The notes under the pieces were generated by a model, which saw nothing but the letters and a program-made list of their open reading frames with translations, did no database searches and had not been told where the DNA came from. From NCBI GenBank assembly GCA_947177175.1, contig CAMWTK010000001.1:1-64000 (forward strand): 64,000 nt of DNA. Direction: 5' to 3'. Each line of letters begins with the position of its first letter. Position 1 is the stretch's first letter. Positions 49,887-61,535 of the stretch are shown piece after piece. The position numbers and the translations under genes were made by a program. The DNA is from an uncultured Treponema sp. GTDB lineage: Bacteria > Spirochaetota > Spirochaetia > Treponematales > Treponemataceae.

Positions 49887-51809
49887 TTACTTATCCGAAA
49901 ACGGCCTGAATTTCGAGCCGCTCCACGTCATGCCCAAGTGCTGGCTGAATTCCAGCGTATTCAGGCGCACGCCATGAACGATAACTGAAAGCAAGTTCAG
50001 TATCATATTCAGCCCGTGCCCGAATACCAGCAAAATCACGCCGAACACAAAGAGTGCCATTTTCCCAAACATCGGTCCTGCCATCGTGTTGACGGTACTG
50101 CTGATTGCCGCACCCGCCAGCGCGACCGCCCACAGGCGGATGTAGGAGACAATATCGCTGAACTGGTTCACCACGCCCAGCAACACGGAAATAATGTTCT
50201 TCACGCTCTCAAGGATGGACTTGCCCACACTGCCCTCGTAATTCGCAAAGACAAAGTTGAGGACAAAGCCCAAGCCCAGCACCCCCAGACAGATGAACGG
50301 CAACGGGAAATCGCAGACAAACAGCGTATGCTCCGTAATTCCCAGCGGAAAACGCACGCTGTCCACCACCATATTCATGACGACATAGAACATTCCCCAA
50401 ATCATGAAGAGCGACCCCATGTCGCCAAAGAATTTCAGGCTTCGGCGATCCGCCACCATGCACTTGAGGTGCGCGATGCTCAGCTGGATAAGCGCGAGCG
50501 CGAAGCAGAAGATTTTCTGATTCGTGTTCGCCACGTCAGGCGACCCGCTCTTTGCCGCAGAGAACGGCGCGAACGAAATGTCCTTCAACAGTGGCGGCAG
50601 TTTTTCCGGCTCGATGCCGAACCAAGAGCAAGTGACCACGCCCCAGCCCATCGTACACAGCCCGAGCAATGTCACCAGTACGCCCAGCGAACGTCCGCCT
50701 TTCTTGCTTTTTGCCAAAGCGACTAAGCCCGCAATCGTAATCAGCGCGCCGTAGCAGGCATCGCCAAAAATCATCGCAAAGAAAATGCAGAAGAACAGCA
50801 GGAACCAGCCCGAAATATCGAACTCGCGGTAGCCCGGCGTTACGTCAAGGAAGTCCGTCAGCGGATAAATCACGCTCACGAGCCTGTTGTTCTTGAGCTT
50901 CGTCGGCACGAACTCATCTTCCGAAGGCTCTCCGACCGCCAAACCCCAGTTCGCTTCCTTTGCGGCCGCCTGCAACGTCGCCAAATCGTCCACCGGCACA
51001 AAGCCCGTCACCCAGGCAAGCGGAACGGATGTTTGCGGCAAAGCCGCCTCATCGTCTCCCGCCGCCTTGCTTTCGTAGCCCATGCCGCTGTAAATATTCT
51101 CAAATTCGATGTCCTTCGCAAGCAAAGGCACATAACGCTTGAGCGAATCCACATACTGCACGCTGTCAGCAACCTGCGCGTCAATCGCGGCAATCTGCTT
51201 CTGGCAGTCCGCAATTTCCTGCGTCAGCTCCGCCGTCGATTTTTGCGGCAACACCACCTGATACGCCTCCGGCGGCATACCCACGGGACGGTCGGCATCC
51301 GCGCTGTCCGCAATGAGCAGAAAACGAGCCTTCGCCTTGTCGCGGTTGACAAGCAACGTCCGCGCGTCTGCGCCAATCGCATGGTATTTGGCAAGCGGAA
51401 TCTCATAGAGCGACACGTACACGCCTTTTTCCGCGAGCGCGGCAATTTCTTCGGGAACAACACTGCCCCAGCCCGAAAGCCGCTCCAACTCATTGCGGTT
51501 CGCCGTAATGCGGTCGTAGCAGCTCTTCTTTTGCTCCGCCTGCTGCACGAGCGTCGCGGCAAGCTCTAGCGCGGCATCTTTTTCCAAGTCTTTCTGATGC
51601 TTCAGCACCTTTTTGGGAACTTTGGTATCTGACAACAGCGAAATCGCCTTTGCCAGCTTGTTGCTCTGGTCGCGGTAGGTCTGCAGCTCGTCACTTGCCC
51701 CCTGCACGTCCTCCAGCTGCACCACGCCGAGCTTGCGCAGACGGCGCAACGCCTCTTTCCGCTCTTTCTCAAGGACGACGAGCGCGATTTTCTTCATGGG
51801 AACTATCAT
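49887..51809 (-). CDS. atpI: V-type ATP synthase subunit I
   Basis: MIVPMKKIALVVLEKERKEALRRLRKLGVVQLED; C-terminal multi-TM. Confidence 0.9.
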   Translation of the reverse strand: MIVPMKKIALVVLEKERKEALRRLRKLGVVQLEDVQGASDELQTYRDQSNKLAKAISLLSDTKVPKKVLKHQKDLEKDAALELAATLVQQAEQKKSCYDRITANRNELERLSGWGSVVPEEIAALAEKGVYVSLYEIPLAKYHAIGADARTLLVNRDKAKARFLLIADSADADRPVGMPPEAYQVVLPQKSTAELTQEIADCQKQIAAIDAQVADSVQYVDSLKRYVPLLAKDIEFENIYSGMGYESKAAGDDEAALPQTSVPLAWVTGFVPVDDLATLQAAAKEANWGLAVGEPSEDEFVPTKLKNNRLVSVIYPLTDFLDVTPGYREFDISGWFLLFFCIFFAMIFGDACYGALITIAGLVALAKSKKGGRSLGVLVTLLGLCTMGWGVVTCSWFGIEPEKLPPLLKDISFAPFSAAKSGSPDVANTNQKIFCFALALIQLSIAHLKCMVADRRSLKFFGDMGSLFMIWGMFYVVMNMVVDSVRFPLGITEHTLFVCDFPLPFICLGVLGLGFVLNFVFANYEGSVGKSILESVKNIISVLLGVVNQFSDIVSYIRLWAVALAGAAISSTVNTMAGPMFGKMALFVFGVILLVFGHGLNMILNLLSVIVHGVRLNTLEFSQHLGMTWSGSKFRPFSDK

Positions 51810-52450
51810 GCGTCAGCCCCCTCATCCGCACCAATGGCGTTTTCGGCGGCGGCATTGCGCGCGTCAATCTTCTTTTTGGAGATTTTTGACCGCACGACCG
51901 CACTGACCTGCTGATCGCCCAAGTATACCGATATTTTCTTGATATTCTGCTTCGCTTCAGGAATTTTCACTTTCTCAAACAAGTTGACGCGCTGTGTCGT
52001 CGTCCGCAGCTCACGGGAAAGCAGGCGCACCTGCTCGTCAAGCACGCTCGCTTCCAAATCCAGCGACAGCGCTTTCTCCATGCGGTCGGCGGCCAAGTCA
52101 ATCCACAGCGGGGTCGCATACAAGTCGTAATCGCCGCGGCTGAACTCCGCGCCTTCATACACGGGAATGTTCACGCCGGCAATGTTGCCGATTCCTTTCT
52201 TGATGTTGCGCACCGTCACCATGTCGGGCGTAAAGGCATTCTCCTCCCCGAACACGCTGATCCACACCTTGAATTCTTTTTCAAGCTGCACACGCTGCTC
52301 GCGGACTGCCTTCGCCTTCGCGTCAATCGTCCGAATTTCGGTCTGAAGCTGCTGTTTTTTGAGCGTGAGCGTCGGAAGATAACGCTGGTACATTTTCAGC
52401 GAGTCTTTCTGCGCTTTCTGCTCGTTTTTAGTCAGCTTAATCTTCGCCAT
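51806..52450 (-). CDS. atpD: V-type ATP synthase subunit D
   Basis: KIKLTKNEQKAQKDSLKMYQRYLPTLTLKKQQLQ; RRVNLFEKVKIP-type motif. Confidence 0.9.
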   Translation of the reverse strand: MAKIKLTKNEQKAQKDSLKMYQRYLPTLTLKKQQLQTEIRTIDAKAKAVREQRVQLEKEFKVWISVFGEENAFTPDMVTVRNIKKGIGNIAGVNIPVYEGAEFSRGDYDLYATPLWIDLAADRMEKALSLDLEASVLDEQVRLLSRELRTTTQRVNLFEKVKIPEAKQNIKKISVYLGDQQVSAVVRSKISKKKIDARNAAAENAIGADEGADA

Positions 52451-52462
52451 GCCGTGCCCCGA

Positions 52463-53752
52463 TTACTTCCAGAACTCATCCAGCAGCTCCGTCTTGATGC
52501 CCGTCTCCGAGCGGTCAAAACAATCTGCCAGAATCTTCCAGCCCAAATCCAACGCCTCTTCCAAAGAAATGTTGACGGACAAATCCATCATTTTCTTCTC
52601 GAACTGCTCGCCGTATTTCAGCAGTTTCTCGTCCCACTTCGACATCATAAAGCCCATGGATTTTTTCTCCACGGTGTCCTTGTAAGACGAATACAGACGA
52701 ATCATCGCGTCCATGAGCGCACGGTGATCCTTGCGGGTCTTGCCGTTGACGTTCTGCTTCAGGCGGGACAACGAGCCGAACGGTTCGATACGACCGCCCT
52801 TCAGATAGTACTGCCCCTCGGTGATATAGCCCGTGTTGTCGGGAACGGGATGCGTCACGTCGTCGCCCGGCATCGTCGTGACCGCCAAAATCGTCACCGA
52901 CCCCGAATCGGCAAAGTCAACCGCCTTCTCATACCGCGCCGCCAACTGCGAGTACAAATCGCCCGGATAACCGCGGTTTGACGGCACCTGCTCCTGCGTA
53001 ATCGCAATTTCCTTCATGCTGTCGGCATAGTTCGTCATGTCGGTCAGCAGCACCAGCACGTCCTTCCCCTGCAACGCGAACTGCTCCGCGACCGCAAGCG
53101 ACATATCAGGAATCTTGATACATTCGACCGTCGGATCCGCCGCCGTATGAATGAACATGACCGTCTTGCTCAGCGATCCGCCCTCCTCAAGCGTCTTCTT
53201 GAAGAAGAGGAAGTCGTCGTATTTCAGTCCCATGCCGCCAAGGATGATAACGTCCGCTGCCGCCTGCATCGCAATGCGCGCGAGCAGCTGATTGTACGGC
53301 TCGCCCGAAATAGAGAAAATCGGCAGTTTCTGAGAGACGACCAGCGTGTTGAACATATCAATCATCGGGATATTCGTCCTCATCATGCGCTCCGCCAAAA
53401 TACGCTTTGACGGATTGACCGACGGACCGCCAATCGGCTTGAGGTTTTCTGCCAGCGTCGGGCCGTTGTCGCGCGGGTCACCCGAACCGTTGAAAATGCG
53501 CCCGAGCAGATCATCGGTGAACGACACTTCCATTTCGTGTCCCAAAAAGCGAATCTGATCGCCCGTCGAGACACCGCGTCCGCCCGCAAACACCTGCAAA
53601 GAAACCAAATCGCCGTCAATCTTGTTGACTTCGGCAAGCGACTTGCCGAACCGCGTCGTGATTTCCGCAAGCTCGTTGTATTTTACGCCATCAGCACGAA
53701 CGGTGATGACGGAACCCGCGATAGATTCAATCTTGCTATAAACTTTGTTCAT
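52463..53752 (-). CDS. atpB: V-type ATP synthase subunit B
   Basis: [31 protein letters not shown]. Confidence 0.95.
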   Translation of the reverse strand: MNKVYSKIESIAGSVITVRADGVKYNELAEITTRFGKSLAEVNKIDGDLVSLQVFAGGRGVSTGDQIRFLGHEMEVSFTDDLLGRIFNGSGDPRDNGPTLAENLKPIGGPSVNPSKRILAERMMRTNIPMIDMFNTLVVSQKLPIFSISGEPYNQLLARIAMQAAADVIILGGMGLKYDDFLFFKKTLEEGGSLSKTVMFIHTAADPTVECIKIPDMSLAVAEQFALQGKDVLVLLTDMTNYADSMKEIAITQEQVPSNRGYPGDLYSQLAARYEKAVDFADSGSVTILAVTTMPGDDVTHPVPDNTGYITEGQYYLKGGRIEPFGSLSRLKQNVNGKTRKDHRALMDAMIRLYSSYKDTVEKKSMGFMMSKWDEKLLKYGEQFEKKMMDLSVNISLEEALDLGWKILADCFDRSETGIKTELLDEFWK

Positions 53753-53754
53753 CG

Positions 53755-55527
53755 TTATTCACCGTCCTTTTTGAGCAGGTTTTCCGCTTCCGCCGTCAAC
53801 GTGCCGGATTTCGACGCATACAGCTCGTCGATTTCGGTCTCCGTTTTTTTGAAAGCGTCGCTTTCAAATTCAGTGTAGTTCCAGTCCAGGAATTTCTGGC
53901 GCAGCGCGTTGAAATAGGTACGCGCCTCTTCCTTGTCCGCCAACTTGAATTCCGATCCGAGCACTTTAAGGATTTTCGCCAAGTCGTACCGCTGACGCTC
54001 AACCGTCGCGTTCGCGTCCGTATCGTCAAAGGAGTTCTGCTGGAAATACACCGCGTCAAGCATCTCTTCTTTAAGATACACGATATAATCTTCCAGCGAT
54101 GTGCCTTCCTCACCGACGACCTTCATCATCTGCCCGACTTCCACGCCGCGCAACAAAATGCCCCGGCAGTACGCGACGCGATCGTCATCGATAACGCCGT
54201 GATACTTCGACCAAGAAATGAGCGGATCGATTGCGGGATACTTACGCGCATCAGAACGCTCGCGGCTCAGCCCGTGGAACGCGCCCACGACTTTCAAAGT
54301 CGCCTGCGTGACCGGCTCCTCAAAGTTGCCGCCGGCAGGAGAAACCGTGCCGCCAATCGTAACCGAGCCTTTGCTGCCGTCAGGCAGACGCACCTGCCCG
54401 GCGCGCTCGTAGAATGCCGCGATATAACTTTCCAGATACGCCGGGAACGCCTCCTCGCCCGGAATCTCTTCCAGACGACCAGACATCTCGCGCATGGCCT
54501 GCGCCCAACGGGACGTAGAATCCGCCAGCATCAGGACGTTCAGCCCCATCTGGCGGTAGTATTCCGCCAGCGTCACCGCCGTGTACACGGACGCTTCGCG
54601 GGAAGCGACCGGCATTGACGAGGTATTGCAGATGATAATCGTGCGCTCCATCAAGGACTTGCCCGTCTTGGGATCTTTGAGTTCGGGGAATTCGGTCAAC
54701 GTCTCCACGACCTCGCCCGCACGTTCGCCACACGCCGCGATGATAACAATGTCAACGTCGGCATATTTTGATGTCGTGTGCTGCAAAACCGTCTTTCCCG
54801 CACCGAACGGACCGGGAATACAGTACGTGCCGCCACGCGCCACGGGGAAGAACGTGTCGATAAGGCGCACTTTCGTCCCCATTGTCTCTGTCGGTGCAAG
54901 GCGTTCCGCGTAACAATCCACCGCGCGTTTTACCGGCCAGCGGAAAGACATCGTAATGTCATAATCCTTGCCTTTCTCGTCGGTGACGGTCGCAACCGTG
55001 TCGCGGATAGTGTAACTGCCCGCAGCAGCGATTTTTTTGACCGTGTACGTGCCGTACATATCGAACGGAACGAAAATCTTGTGCGTGAACGGTCCCTCGG
55101 GCACCGTCCCCACATATTCGCCGCGGCGCACCACATCGCCCTCTTTTACCGTCGGCGTGAAATCCCATTTTTTCTGCGCGTCCAGCGGGTCAACATAAAT
55201 GCCGCGCTCCAAGAAATATCCCGCCTTTTCCGCAAGCAGGGGCAACGGATTCTGCAAACCGTCATACACCTGACCGAGCAGTCCCGGCCCAAGCTCCGCA
55301 GAAAGCAGGTCGCCCGTAAACTCGACCGGGTCGCCCGCCTTGATGCCTTTCGTCATCTCGTAGACCTGCATCTGCGCCGTATTTCCGCGAATGCGGATCA
55401 CTTCGCTTTTGAGGCTTGAGCCATCAACTTTGACGTAGCCAACTTCGTTCATAGTAATCGTTCCGCTGAATTCGACCGAAACCATATTACCATTGACGGC
55501 AACTACCTTACCTTTTGTATCCGTCAT
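53755..55527 (-). CDS. atpA: V-type ATP synthase subunit A
   Basis: [45 protein letters not shown]. Confidence 0.95.
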   Translation of the reverse strand: MTDTKGKVVAVNGNMVSVEFSGTITMNEVGYVKVDGSSLKSEVIRIRGNTAQMQVYEMTKGIKAGDPVEFTGDLLSAELGPGLLGQVYDGLQNPLPLLAEKAGYFLERGIYVDPLDAQKKWDFTPTVKEGDVVRRGEYVGTVPEGPFTHKIFVPFDMYGTYTVKKIAAAGSYTIRDTVATVTDEKGKDYDITMSFRWPVKRAVDCYAERLAPTETMGTKVRLIDTFFPVARGGTYCIPGPFGAGKTVLQHTTSKYADVDIVIIAACGERAGEVVETLTEFPELKDPKTGKSLMERTIIICNTSSMPVASREASVYTAVTLAEYYRQMGLNVLMLADSTSRWAQAMREMSGRLEEIPGEEAFPAYLESYIAAFYERAGQVRLPDGSKGSVTIGGTVSPAGGNFEEPVTQATLKVVGAFHGLSRERSDARKYPAIDPLISWSKYHGVIDDDRVAYCRGILLRGVEVGQMMKVVGEEGTSLEDYIVYLKEEMLDAVYFQQNSFDDTDANATVERQRYDLAKILKVLGSEFKLADKEEARTYFNALRQKFLDWNYTEFESDAFKKTETEIDELYASKSGTLTAEAENLLKKDGE

Positions 55528-56090
55528 TTCGTATCTCCTGATGCCCCTGCCGTTCCAGCAGCAAGGATTCTATCGTAAATTTTATGGTAGGAAGCCATAC
55601 CTATCTCCGCGCTGAACTTCTTCATGCGTGCCGCCAGCTTGAGCTTAATGCCGTAGGCGAACACGGCATCGGTGGAAAACCCGTCCAACGGCGTGATGTT
55701 CTCAATGACGCGCACACGGTATTGATTCAAAAACTGCTCCGCGGCAAGCGGGCTGTCCATGCCGGCCGCCGTCCGGGCAGCCTGCACGGCATCGGGAGAC
55801 AAGGAAAGACCGTTCGCGTCGAATTTTTTCTTCATATTCAGCGCACGAATCTGAGCAAGCGCGACGCGGAGACTGCGCTCCTGACCGTACCATGCGTCTA
55901 CCAATGCAGAACCGGTCTTGGTTTCGTCCCGCGGCGGCTCCAAGGAAAGTTCCTCAAGGATTTTCTGATCATCTCTTGCCAGAAAACGGGAACAGAGCTC
56001 GGTAAAGTTTTCTTCCGTAATGGGCAGCGGCGTTCTGTCATCGCTCACGGAAAACGACGGCAGCTGCGCCACAAGGTAGTACTGCTTCAC
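55524..56090 (-). CDS. DUF2764-family protein of V-ATPase operon
   Basis: YYLVAQLPSFSV, position between subunits E and A. Confidence 0.75.
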   Translation of the reverse strand: MKQYYLVAQLPSFSVSDDRTPLPITEENFTELCSRFLARDDQKILEELSLEPPRDETKTGSALVDAWYGQERSLRVALAQIRALNMKKKFDANGLSLSPDAVQAARTAAGMDSPLAAEQFLNQYRVRVIENITPLDGFSTDAVFAYGIKLKLAARMKKFSAEIGMASYHKIYDRILAAGTAGASGDTK

Positions 56091-56701
56091 TCTTGTACTG
56101 CCCCTTTCAGAATCGCGGCGACGCGCGGATTCAAGTATGCCGAGAACAAATCTGCCACCGCCTCGGCGGAATAGTCATAATAGGCAGCCCCGTCTTTCAG
56201 CCCCACATGGAAGCCGCCGCCGATAGCATTGTCCGCTTTGAGCGTAAGCCCTTTGGCAATCTCCGCCTTGAGCGCGGCGGTCAGGTTCGACTCGACAGCC
56301 TTCAAGTCCTTTTCGTTCAGGAGCACCGTCAAATCGCCCGCGTCCGACTTCTTCGCCCATTCCTTGACGGTCTCAGGAATCAGCGCCGCAAGCAGCTTCG
56401 CGTCATAGGCACGTTCCGTCTCCGCGCTGACGATCGCGGAAAGCTCCGCCTCAACGCTCTTGCGGAACGAAAGCACCAAATTCCGGCTTGCCTGCGCGAT
56501 TGCGTCTTCGCTCGCCTTCTCAAAACGCGCCGTCTCGTCTTTTGCCTGCTTGACAATAGCATCCGCTTCTTCTTTTGCCTTGGCAATGATTTTTGCGGCT
56601 TCTTTTTCTGCCGCAGCAATCGTTTCGGAAGCGGACGTTTCTGCAGCGGCGACACCATCTTTTTTAATCTTGTCGATTAATTCCTGTAACTGGACGTCCA
56701 T
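56087..56701 (-). CDS. atpE: V-type ATP synthase subunit E
   Basis: MDVQLQELIDKIKKDGVAAAETSASETIAAAEKEAAKIIAKAKEEAD. Confidence 0.85.
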   Translation of the reverse strand: MDVQLQELIDKIKKDGVAAAETSASETIAAAEKEAAKIIAKAKEEADAIVKQAKDETARFEKASEDAIAQASRNLVLSFRKSVEAELSAIVSAETERAYDAKLLAALIPETVKEWAKKSDAGDLTVLLNEKDLKAVESNLTAALKAEIAKGLTLKADNAIGGGFHVGLKDGAAYYDYSAEAVADLFSAYLNPRVAAILKGAVQE

Positions 56702-56822
56702 GCGAACCTCGCTCAATATAAATTTGTACAACGATAACAGACGGACTGTATGCAATCCGTTATTATCTATGATACAACAGATTGCGCCAAAATACAACAA
56801 TTTTTGCAATATTTTTGTATTT

Positions 56823-57551
56823 TTATGCCCCCATATCAAGCGCGAACTGGACTTCCGTGGTAGAACGTCCGAGCGCGGTGGCGATTTCCTCCACCGATTC
56901 CCCGCGGTCGTAGCGTTCGCGGACAAGCGTACCGAAATCTTTCTTCTGCCGCACCGGATCGTCGGCATACGTGACGTTCGGTCCGATGACGGGCATCGAC
57001 GTGTACGACGTGCCGTCCTGCATGACCGTGAACACGTTCGCTTCCGGCAGCACCGGCGCGTCGTCGAACAAATCGCCCTGCTGCGCCACGTTTTTTTTCG
57101 TCTCCATGACGGCAAGCGGCTCATGCACCGGCGGCAATCCCGCCGCCTCACGCAGATATTGTTCCGCGGCACGGCTCGCCATCGCCGCACGACCTTTCTG
57201 CCGCCGGTAACCGTCCTGCAAGGACGCGGTCTGCTGCACCCGTTGGGCAAACAGCTGCGCCTGCAAATGGCTCAGTTTTTCAATCTCGCTTTTTGCGACC
57301 GTCATGTGGCGGTCTGCCTCCGCGACGGCCGCCTTGAACTCGCGCATATAGTCCTGGTACAGCGTGATATTGCGGTCTGTCTGGCGGTTCATGTCGGCGA
57401 TAATCAGATCCATCTCACGCTTTGCCGTGCCGATAACCTCGTCCTTTTTGTCGGAAATCTTTTTTTTGAACGTGAGGACGAGCGCAACATCAAGCACGAT
57501 ATTGCAGACAATCAGAAACCCCGCTAAAAATGCGATGCCAATCCCACCCAT
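56823..57551 (-). CDS. Membrane-anchored coiled-coil hypothetical protein
   Basis: N-terminal TM, C-terminal HTH-like YDRGESVEEIATALGRSTTEVQFAL. Confidence 0.6.
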   Translation of the reverse strand: MGGIGIAFLAGFLIVCNIVLDVALVLTFKKKISDKKDEVIGTAKREMDLIIADMNRQTDRNITLYQDYMREFKAAVAEADRHMTVAKSEIEKLSHLQAQLFAQRVQQTASLQDGYRRQKGRAAMASRAAEQYLREAAGLPPVHEPLAVMETKKNVAQQGDLFDDAPVLPEANVFTVMQDGTSYTSMPVIGPNVTYADDPVRQKKDFGTLVRERYDRGESVEEIATALGRSTTEVQFALDMGA

Positions 57552-57559
57552 GCCCGCGC

Positions 57560-57892
57560 CTACCTCGTCACGTCAACGTGCCGGCCAAGAAACCCCTCGC
57601 GGATCTCCGTTTTTTTCGCCGCAGGGCTGCTTTCCCCGCCGCCATTCGGCTTGCCTTGCCGTTCCTGCTGCTGCGGATCACCGCCCCGGCCGTCGGGGTC
57701 AACGTGCGTGGGCTGTGCCTCCTCGTTCGCGGCGCGCTGCACGGTCTGCGCGCGCTCCTGCTGCTGCTGCACCATGCTCATCTCGCGCATCTGCTGGGCA
57801 AGCTGCGGCTGAAACTGGGCGTTCGCCACGTCGCGCGCGACATTCTGCATCTGCGAGTACATCGTCTGTAAGTCAATCGGCTGAACTGCCAC
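57560..57892 (-). CDS. Hypothetical protein
   Basis: GTG start with GGGGAG RBS; Gln-rich. Confidence 0.5.
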   Translation of the reverse strand: MAVQPIDLQTMYSQMQNVARDVANAQFQPQLAQQMREMSMVQQQQERAQTVQRAANEEAQPTHVDPDGRGGDPQQQERQGKPNGGGESSPAAKKTEIREGFLGRHVDVTR

Positions 57893-57905
57893 GTGCGCTC
57901 CCCGC

Positions 57906-59876
57906 CTATGCGTAGCCTTCCGGCTGACGGACATCGCTCATGTCAGGCTCTTCATATTTGCCGCGGCGCACGAAACCGTCCTCATAATAGAACGACACGC
58001 TCTTCACTTCCGTGCGGACTTCTTCTTTCTCCTCGCGCACGTAAATCTTGACGCCGCTGTACACCGTTCCGCTCGCAACGACCTTTCCGACTGCCTTGAG
58101 CTCGCGTAGCCGTTCCTGAATCTGCGCGATTTCCTCGTTCAAACTATCATTTTTGAGCAGGATTTCGTCACGCTGCTTGTACAGCGCATGCAACGCATCC
58201 TCCTTATCCTTGGGAAGCGAGCGGCGCGTCTTTTGCAGGTTCTCAAGCGTGGCAATGTTCGGCTCAAGCTCTTCCAGTTTCTTGGCGTTGTCGGTCTGCT
58301 CGGTCTGCAACGCGACCACGCGGAGTTTTGCCTTGGGATCAATGCCCACCTCAAGGATGGTTTCCGTGCCGCCGTCGCGCGCGCCGATATTTTTTGCCGC
58401 GATCAGCTCACACGCGAGCAGATGCCCGCCCGTAATCTGCGCTTTCTTGCCGTGCAGGATAATCTTATGCTGTGCGGACACGTCGCAGTTCATCAGCGAG
58501 TCCGACACCACGACATTCTCGCCCACCGTAATCTTGGTGTTCTGAATGAATTTCGCCCACAGCGTTCCCTCGCAGGTGACCGTTCCCTCGTCGCGCCCCA
58601 TAATACCCTGCGAAACGAAGATATCGGCATCGCTCTGCAAATGGCACGCGCCAACTGCCCCCATGATCTCGATGTTTCCGCTCGCCTTGATATTGAAGCC
58701 GTCCTCCACCGATCCTTTGCAGATGACTTTGCCCAAAAAGTCGATGTTGCCCGTCTTGATGTTCACGCCGTCCACTTCCATGACCGGCTCGACGTAAATC
58801 TTATTGTTGATGAGCAGAACCTGCCCGTTGCAGTCGGCGATAATCGTCGCTCCGTCCTCGCCCACAGAGACATTCTTTCCCAGCGGGAACGCGATGTCGC
58901 GCCCGTCGTCGGCTTCCAGGTACCGGCCGAACACCGTCTTGCCCGCCCGGCCTTTCTCCGCGGGATGCTTGATGGCAAGCGGCTGACCTTGCACGACGTT
59001 CTGCACCTGATTCAGTTCCTTATAATTGACCTGCCCGCTCTCGCTTTCTTTCGCGCGCAGTTTCGTCCGGTCGGTCTCAAAATAGTATTCGATGTAGGCA
59101 TCCTTGCCGTTCTGCGGCACGACCGCCTCCGCGACGACGACCGGCTTGTCATACACGGGCGCGTCCACAAGCGCGGAAATTTTCTCGTCGGAGATACCCG
59201 CGCAGACCCCCTGCGTCTTCAGCGCCTTGACAATCAGCTGCGCGGTAATATCCGAGCCGCTCATCATCGGCGCGTTGATCGTGGCAGTCGCCCGCATTTC
59301 GTCCGACGACACCTCGATGACAAAAATCGCGTCGTTCGCGGCGTTGTGCTCATACGTGCCGACCAGGACATAGCCGTCTCCTGTTCCCCCGGCGACCGCT
59401 TCCTTGATTTTCTTTTCGTCAACCGTCAGCGTATCGGCGCGATTCACCTCAGCCATGACGGCATCGACGGCGACCGGCCGGCCCGCGCCTTCGGGAAGCA
59501 CCACCTTGAGCGCGATGTCCGTGCCAAAATGATGCACGAAAAACACGCCGTCCTTGTCGTGGCTGACCGCTTCCTCGGCGACCGCCTCGCCCGCAGCGTC
59601 CTTCGCCTTTGCTTTCGCCTTGGTCGCGGCGATGACCTCAGAATTCGGATACGCAAGGATCGTCCACGGCTTCTTCGACAGCCCAAGGATGCCCGAAAAC
59701 CCGCGCTCAACCACCTCGTATTCCAGATTGATGACCTTGCAGTCAAGCTGCACGGCGGCATCCGCCAGCGCCTCTTCCAGCGTGTCGGCACAGACTTCCA
59801 CACAGCGGATTTCCCGGTCAGTTTTGAGACGATCAGCCAATTCGGTGCGGATTTTTTCAAGCGTGACTACCGGCAT
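57906..59876 (-). CDS. fapA: FapA (DUF342) flagellar assembly protein A
   Basis: NVSVGEDGATIIADCNGQVLLINNKIYVEPVMEVDGVNIKTGNIDFLGKVICKGSVEDGFNIKASGNIEIMGAVGAC. Confidence 0.9.
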   Translation of the reverse strand: MPVVTLEKIRTELADRLKTDREIRCVEVCADTLEEALADAAVQLDCKVINLEYEVVERGFSGILGLSKKPWTILAYPNSEVIAATKAKAKAKDAAGEAVAEEAVSHDKDGVFFVHHFGTDIALKVVLPEGAGRPVAVDAVMAEVNRADTLTVDEKKIKEAVAGGTGDGYVLVGTYEHNAANDAIFVIEVSSDEMRATATINAPMMSGSDITAQLIVKALKTQGVCAGISDEKISALVDAPVYDKPVVVAEAVVPQNGKDAYIEYYFETDRTKLRAKESESGQVNYKELNQVQNVVQGQPLAIKHPAEKGRAGKTVFGRYLEADDGRDIAFPLGKNVSVGEDGATIIADCNGQVLLINNKIYVEPVMEVDGVNIKTGNIDFLGKVICKGSVEDGFNIKASGNIEIMGAVGACHLQSDADIFVSQGIMGRDEGTVTCEGTLWAKFIQNTKITVGENVVVSDSLMNCDVSAQHKIILHGKKAQITGGHLLACELIAAKNIGARDGGTETILEVGIDPKAKLRVVALQTEQTDNAKKLEELEPNIATLENLQKTRRSLPKDKEDALHALYKQRDEILLKNDSLNEEIAQIQERLRELKAVGKVVASGTVYSGVKIYVREEKEEVRTEVKSVSFYYEDGFVRRGKYEEPDMSDVRQPEGYA

Positions 59877-60674
59877 TTAAATAATTCCCTTGCGAAGGTT
59901 GGTGAGCTTCGCGCGCAGACGCAGGTTCGCCTTGGTATGCAACTGTGAGATGCGCGACTCGCTCACGTCCAGAACCTGCCCGATTTCCTTGAACGTCAGG
60001 TCCTCGTGATAATACAGCACGATGACCATTTTTTCCTTTTCGGGCAGCTCGTTAATCGCCTCGATAATGACCTTGCGGATTTCTTCCCGCTCCACCTGCA
60101 CGTCAGGATTCAGGCTCGACGGGGATTCAATGGAATCGCCGATTGACATATGGTCGTTGTCGTCCCCCGAATACCACACGTCGTTCAGCGAAAGCACGCT
60201 CGTCCCGCTCACTTTCATCACCGTCTGCTGGAACGCCTCTTCGCTCATGTTCATTTCTTTGGCGACTTCCGCGTCCGTCGCCGGGCGGCCAAGCCGGGAT
60301 TCCAGGTCACCGATGGTGTCCTCAATTTCCTTGGATTTCTGGCGCACCGAACGCGGCACCCAGTCGAGCTGGCGCATCTCGTCAAAAATAGCGCCGCGGA
60401 TGCGCGTGACCGCATACGTCTTGAACTTCACGCCCTTGTCGGGGTCAAATTTGGTAATGGCATCCAGCAGGCCGAACTGCCCGAATCCGACAAGGTCATC
60501 GAATTCAATGCTCGCGGGCAAGCCGACCGAAACCTTGCCGGCAACATATTTCACCAGCGGCATATACTGGCGGATAAACTTATCGCGCAAGGCGGAAGTT
60601 TTTGTCTTCTTGAATTCACGCCAGAGTCTGTTCTCTTCTTCTTCGTCAAGCGGCTGTGTCCGTACAAAATCCAT
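59877..60674 (-). CDS. fliA: FliA/WhiG flagellar sigma factor
   Basis: LVGFGQFGLLDAITKFDPDKGVKFKTYAVTRIRGAIFDEMRQLDWVPRSVR. Confidence 0.95.
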   Translation of the reverse strand: MDFVRTQPLDEEEENRLWREFKKTKTSALRDKFIRQYMPLVKYVAGKVSVGLPASIEFDDLVGFGQFGLLDAITKFDPDKGVKFKTYAVTRIRGAIFDEMRQLDWVPRSVRQKSKEIEDTIGDLESRLGRPATDAEVAKEMNMSEEAFQQTVMKVSGTSVLSLNDVWYSGDDNDHMSIGDSIESPSSLNPDVQVEREEIRKVIIEAINELPEKEKMVIVLYYHEDLTFKEIGQVLDVSESRISQLHTKANLRLRAKLTNLRKGII

Positions 60675-60691
60675 CTCTGATTACCCTTGTT

Positions 60692-61486
60692 CTATTCTCT
60701 TACCAATACCGTCCGTATCGCCTGCGCCATCAGCGACGCACTCTGCTCGCTCGCAGGAACGCCATCGGGGAACACCGACGACCGCGCTTTCTGCGGCACG
60801 TCCGCCTCGGCAAATTCGCTGTCTTCCACGACATTTTCCCCCGCCGTGTCTGCGGTATCGCCGCCGCCAAACGTGCTGATGTCGGGAAGCTCGCCCAAAT
60901 CCGCGCCCGCAGCCGGTGCGGCAGTATATGACGGCGCGGACGGCTGCGGCATGACTTTTGCCGGCTTCTGCTCCGGTGCGGCGGAAGCGACCTGCGCAAG
61001 CCCCATCGGCGTAAACCCGGCAGACGATCCTGCCGGCGGCGGCACGGACGCACGATTCCCGTCCGGCACCGAAGCCGGCTCAGATACCGGCGGCGCCGGC
61101 TGAGCGGCATCAGCGGATTCCTGTGCCGCCGTTTCCGTCTGCCGCAGGGCAGGACGGGTCAAAGCCACGTTGAAGCGCGGTCCCTGCTCCTCTTCGGGCA
61201 GGCGGTCGTCATCAACCGTAATATCAATCACGCCGCCGACCCGGGACATTTTCTCCGCAGGAGCGTCCAAATCCGCATCCGCCTGTCCGTCGGAAAGGAA
61301 TTTCTGATTCAGGAACAGTATTCCGACGGTCATCACGCCGAAAAACAGCGCGCAGATGAGCGCGCGCAGCACGACATGACCGAAGCCGATGCCCGAGAAT
61401 ACTCCGACAAGAAATGACACGATGAACCCAAGTCCGGCGGAAATGCTTATGTACTTTGGGCTTATCATTTCTCCCATTCCTCCCAT
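60692..61486 (-). CDS. Hypothetical membrane protein of flagellar operon
   Basis: N-terminal TMs, low-complexity Pro/Ala linker; between fliA and flhG. Confidence 0.6.
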   Translation of the reverse strand: MGGMGEMISPKYISISAGLGFIVSFLVGVFSGIGFGHVVLRALICALFFGVMTVGILFLNQKFLSDGQADADLDAPAEKMSRVGGVIDITVDDDRLPEEEQGPRFNVALTRPALRQTETAAQESADAAQPAPPVSEPASVPDGNRASVPPPAGSSAGFTPMGLAQVASAAPEQKPAKVMPQPSAPSYTAAPAAGADLGELPDISTFGGGDTADTAGENVVEDSEFAEADVPQKARSSVFPDGVPASEQSASLMAQAIRTVLVRE

Positions 61487-61535
61487 CTATACAGATTACG
61501 GCAAAAATCCCGTTAGGTCAAGTTTTTTTTCCGGC

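Noticed and set aside
49379-56701. V-ATPase operon as novel
   Set aside because: Gene order with DUF2764 is a known spirochaete/chlamydia-type arrangement.
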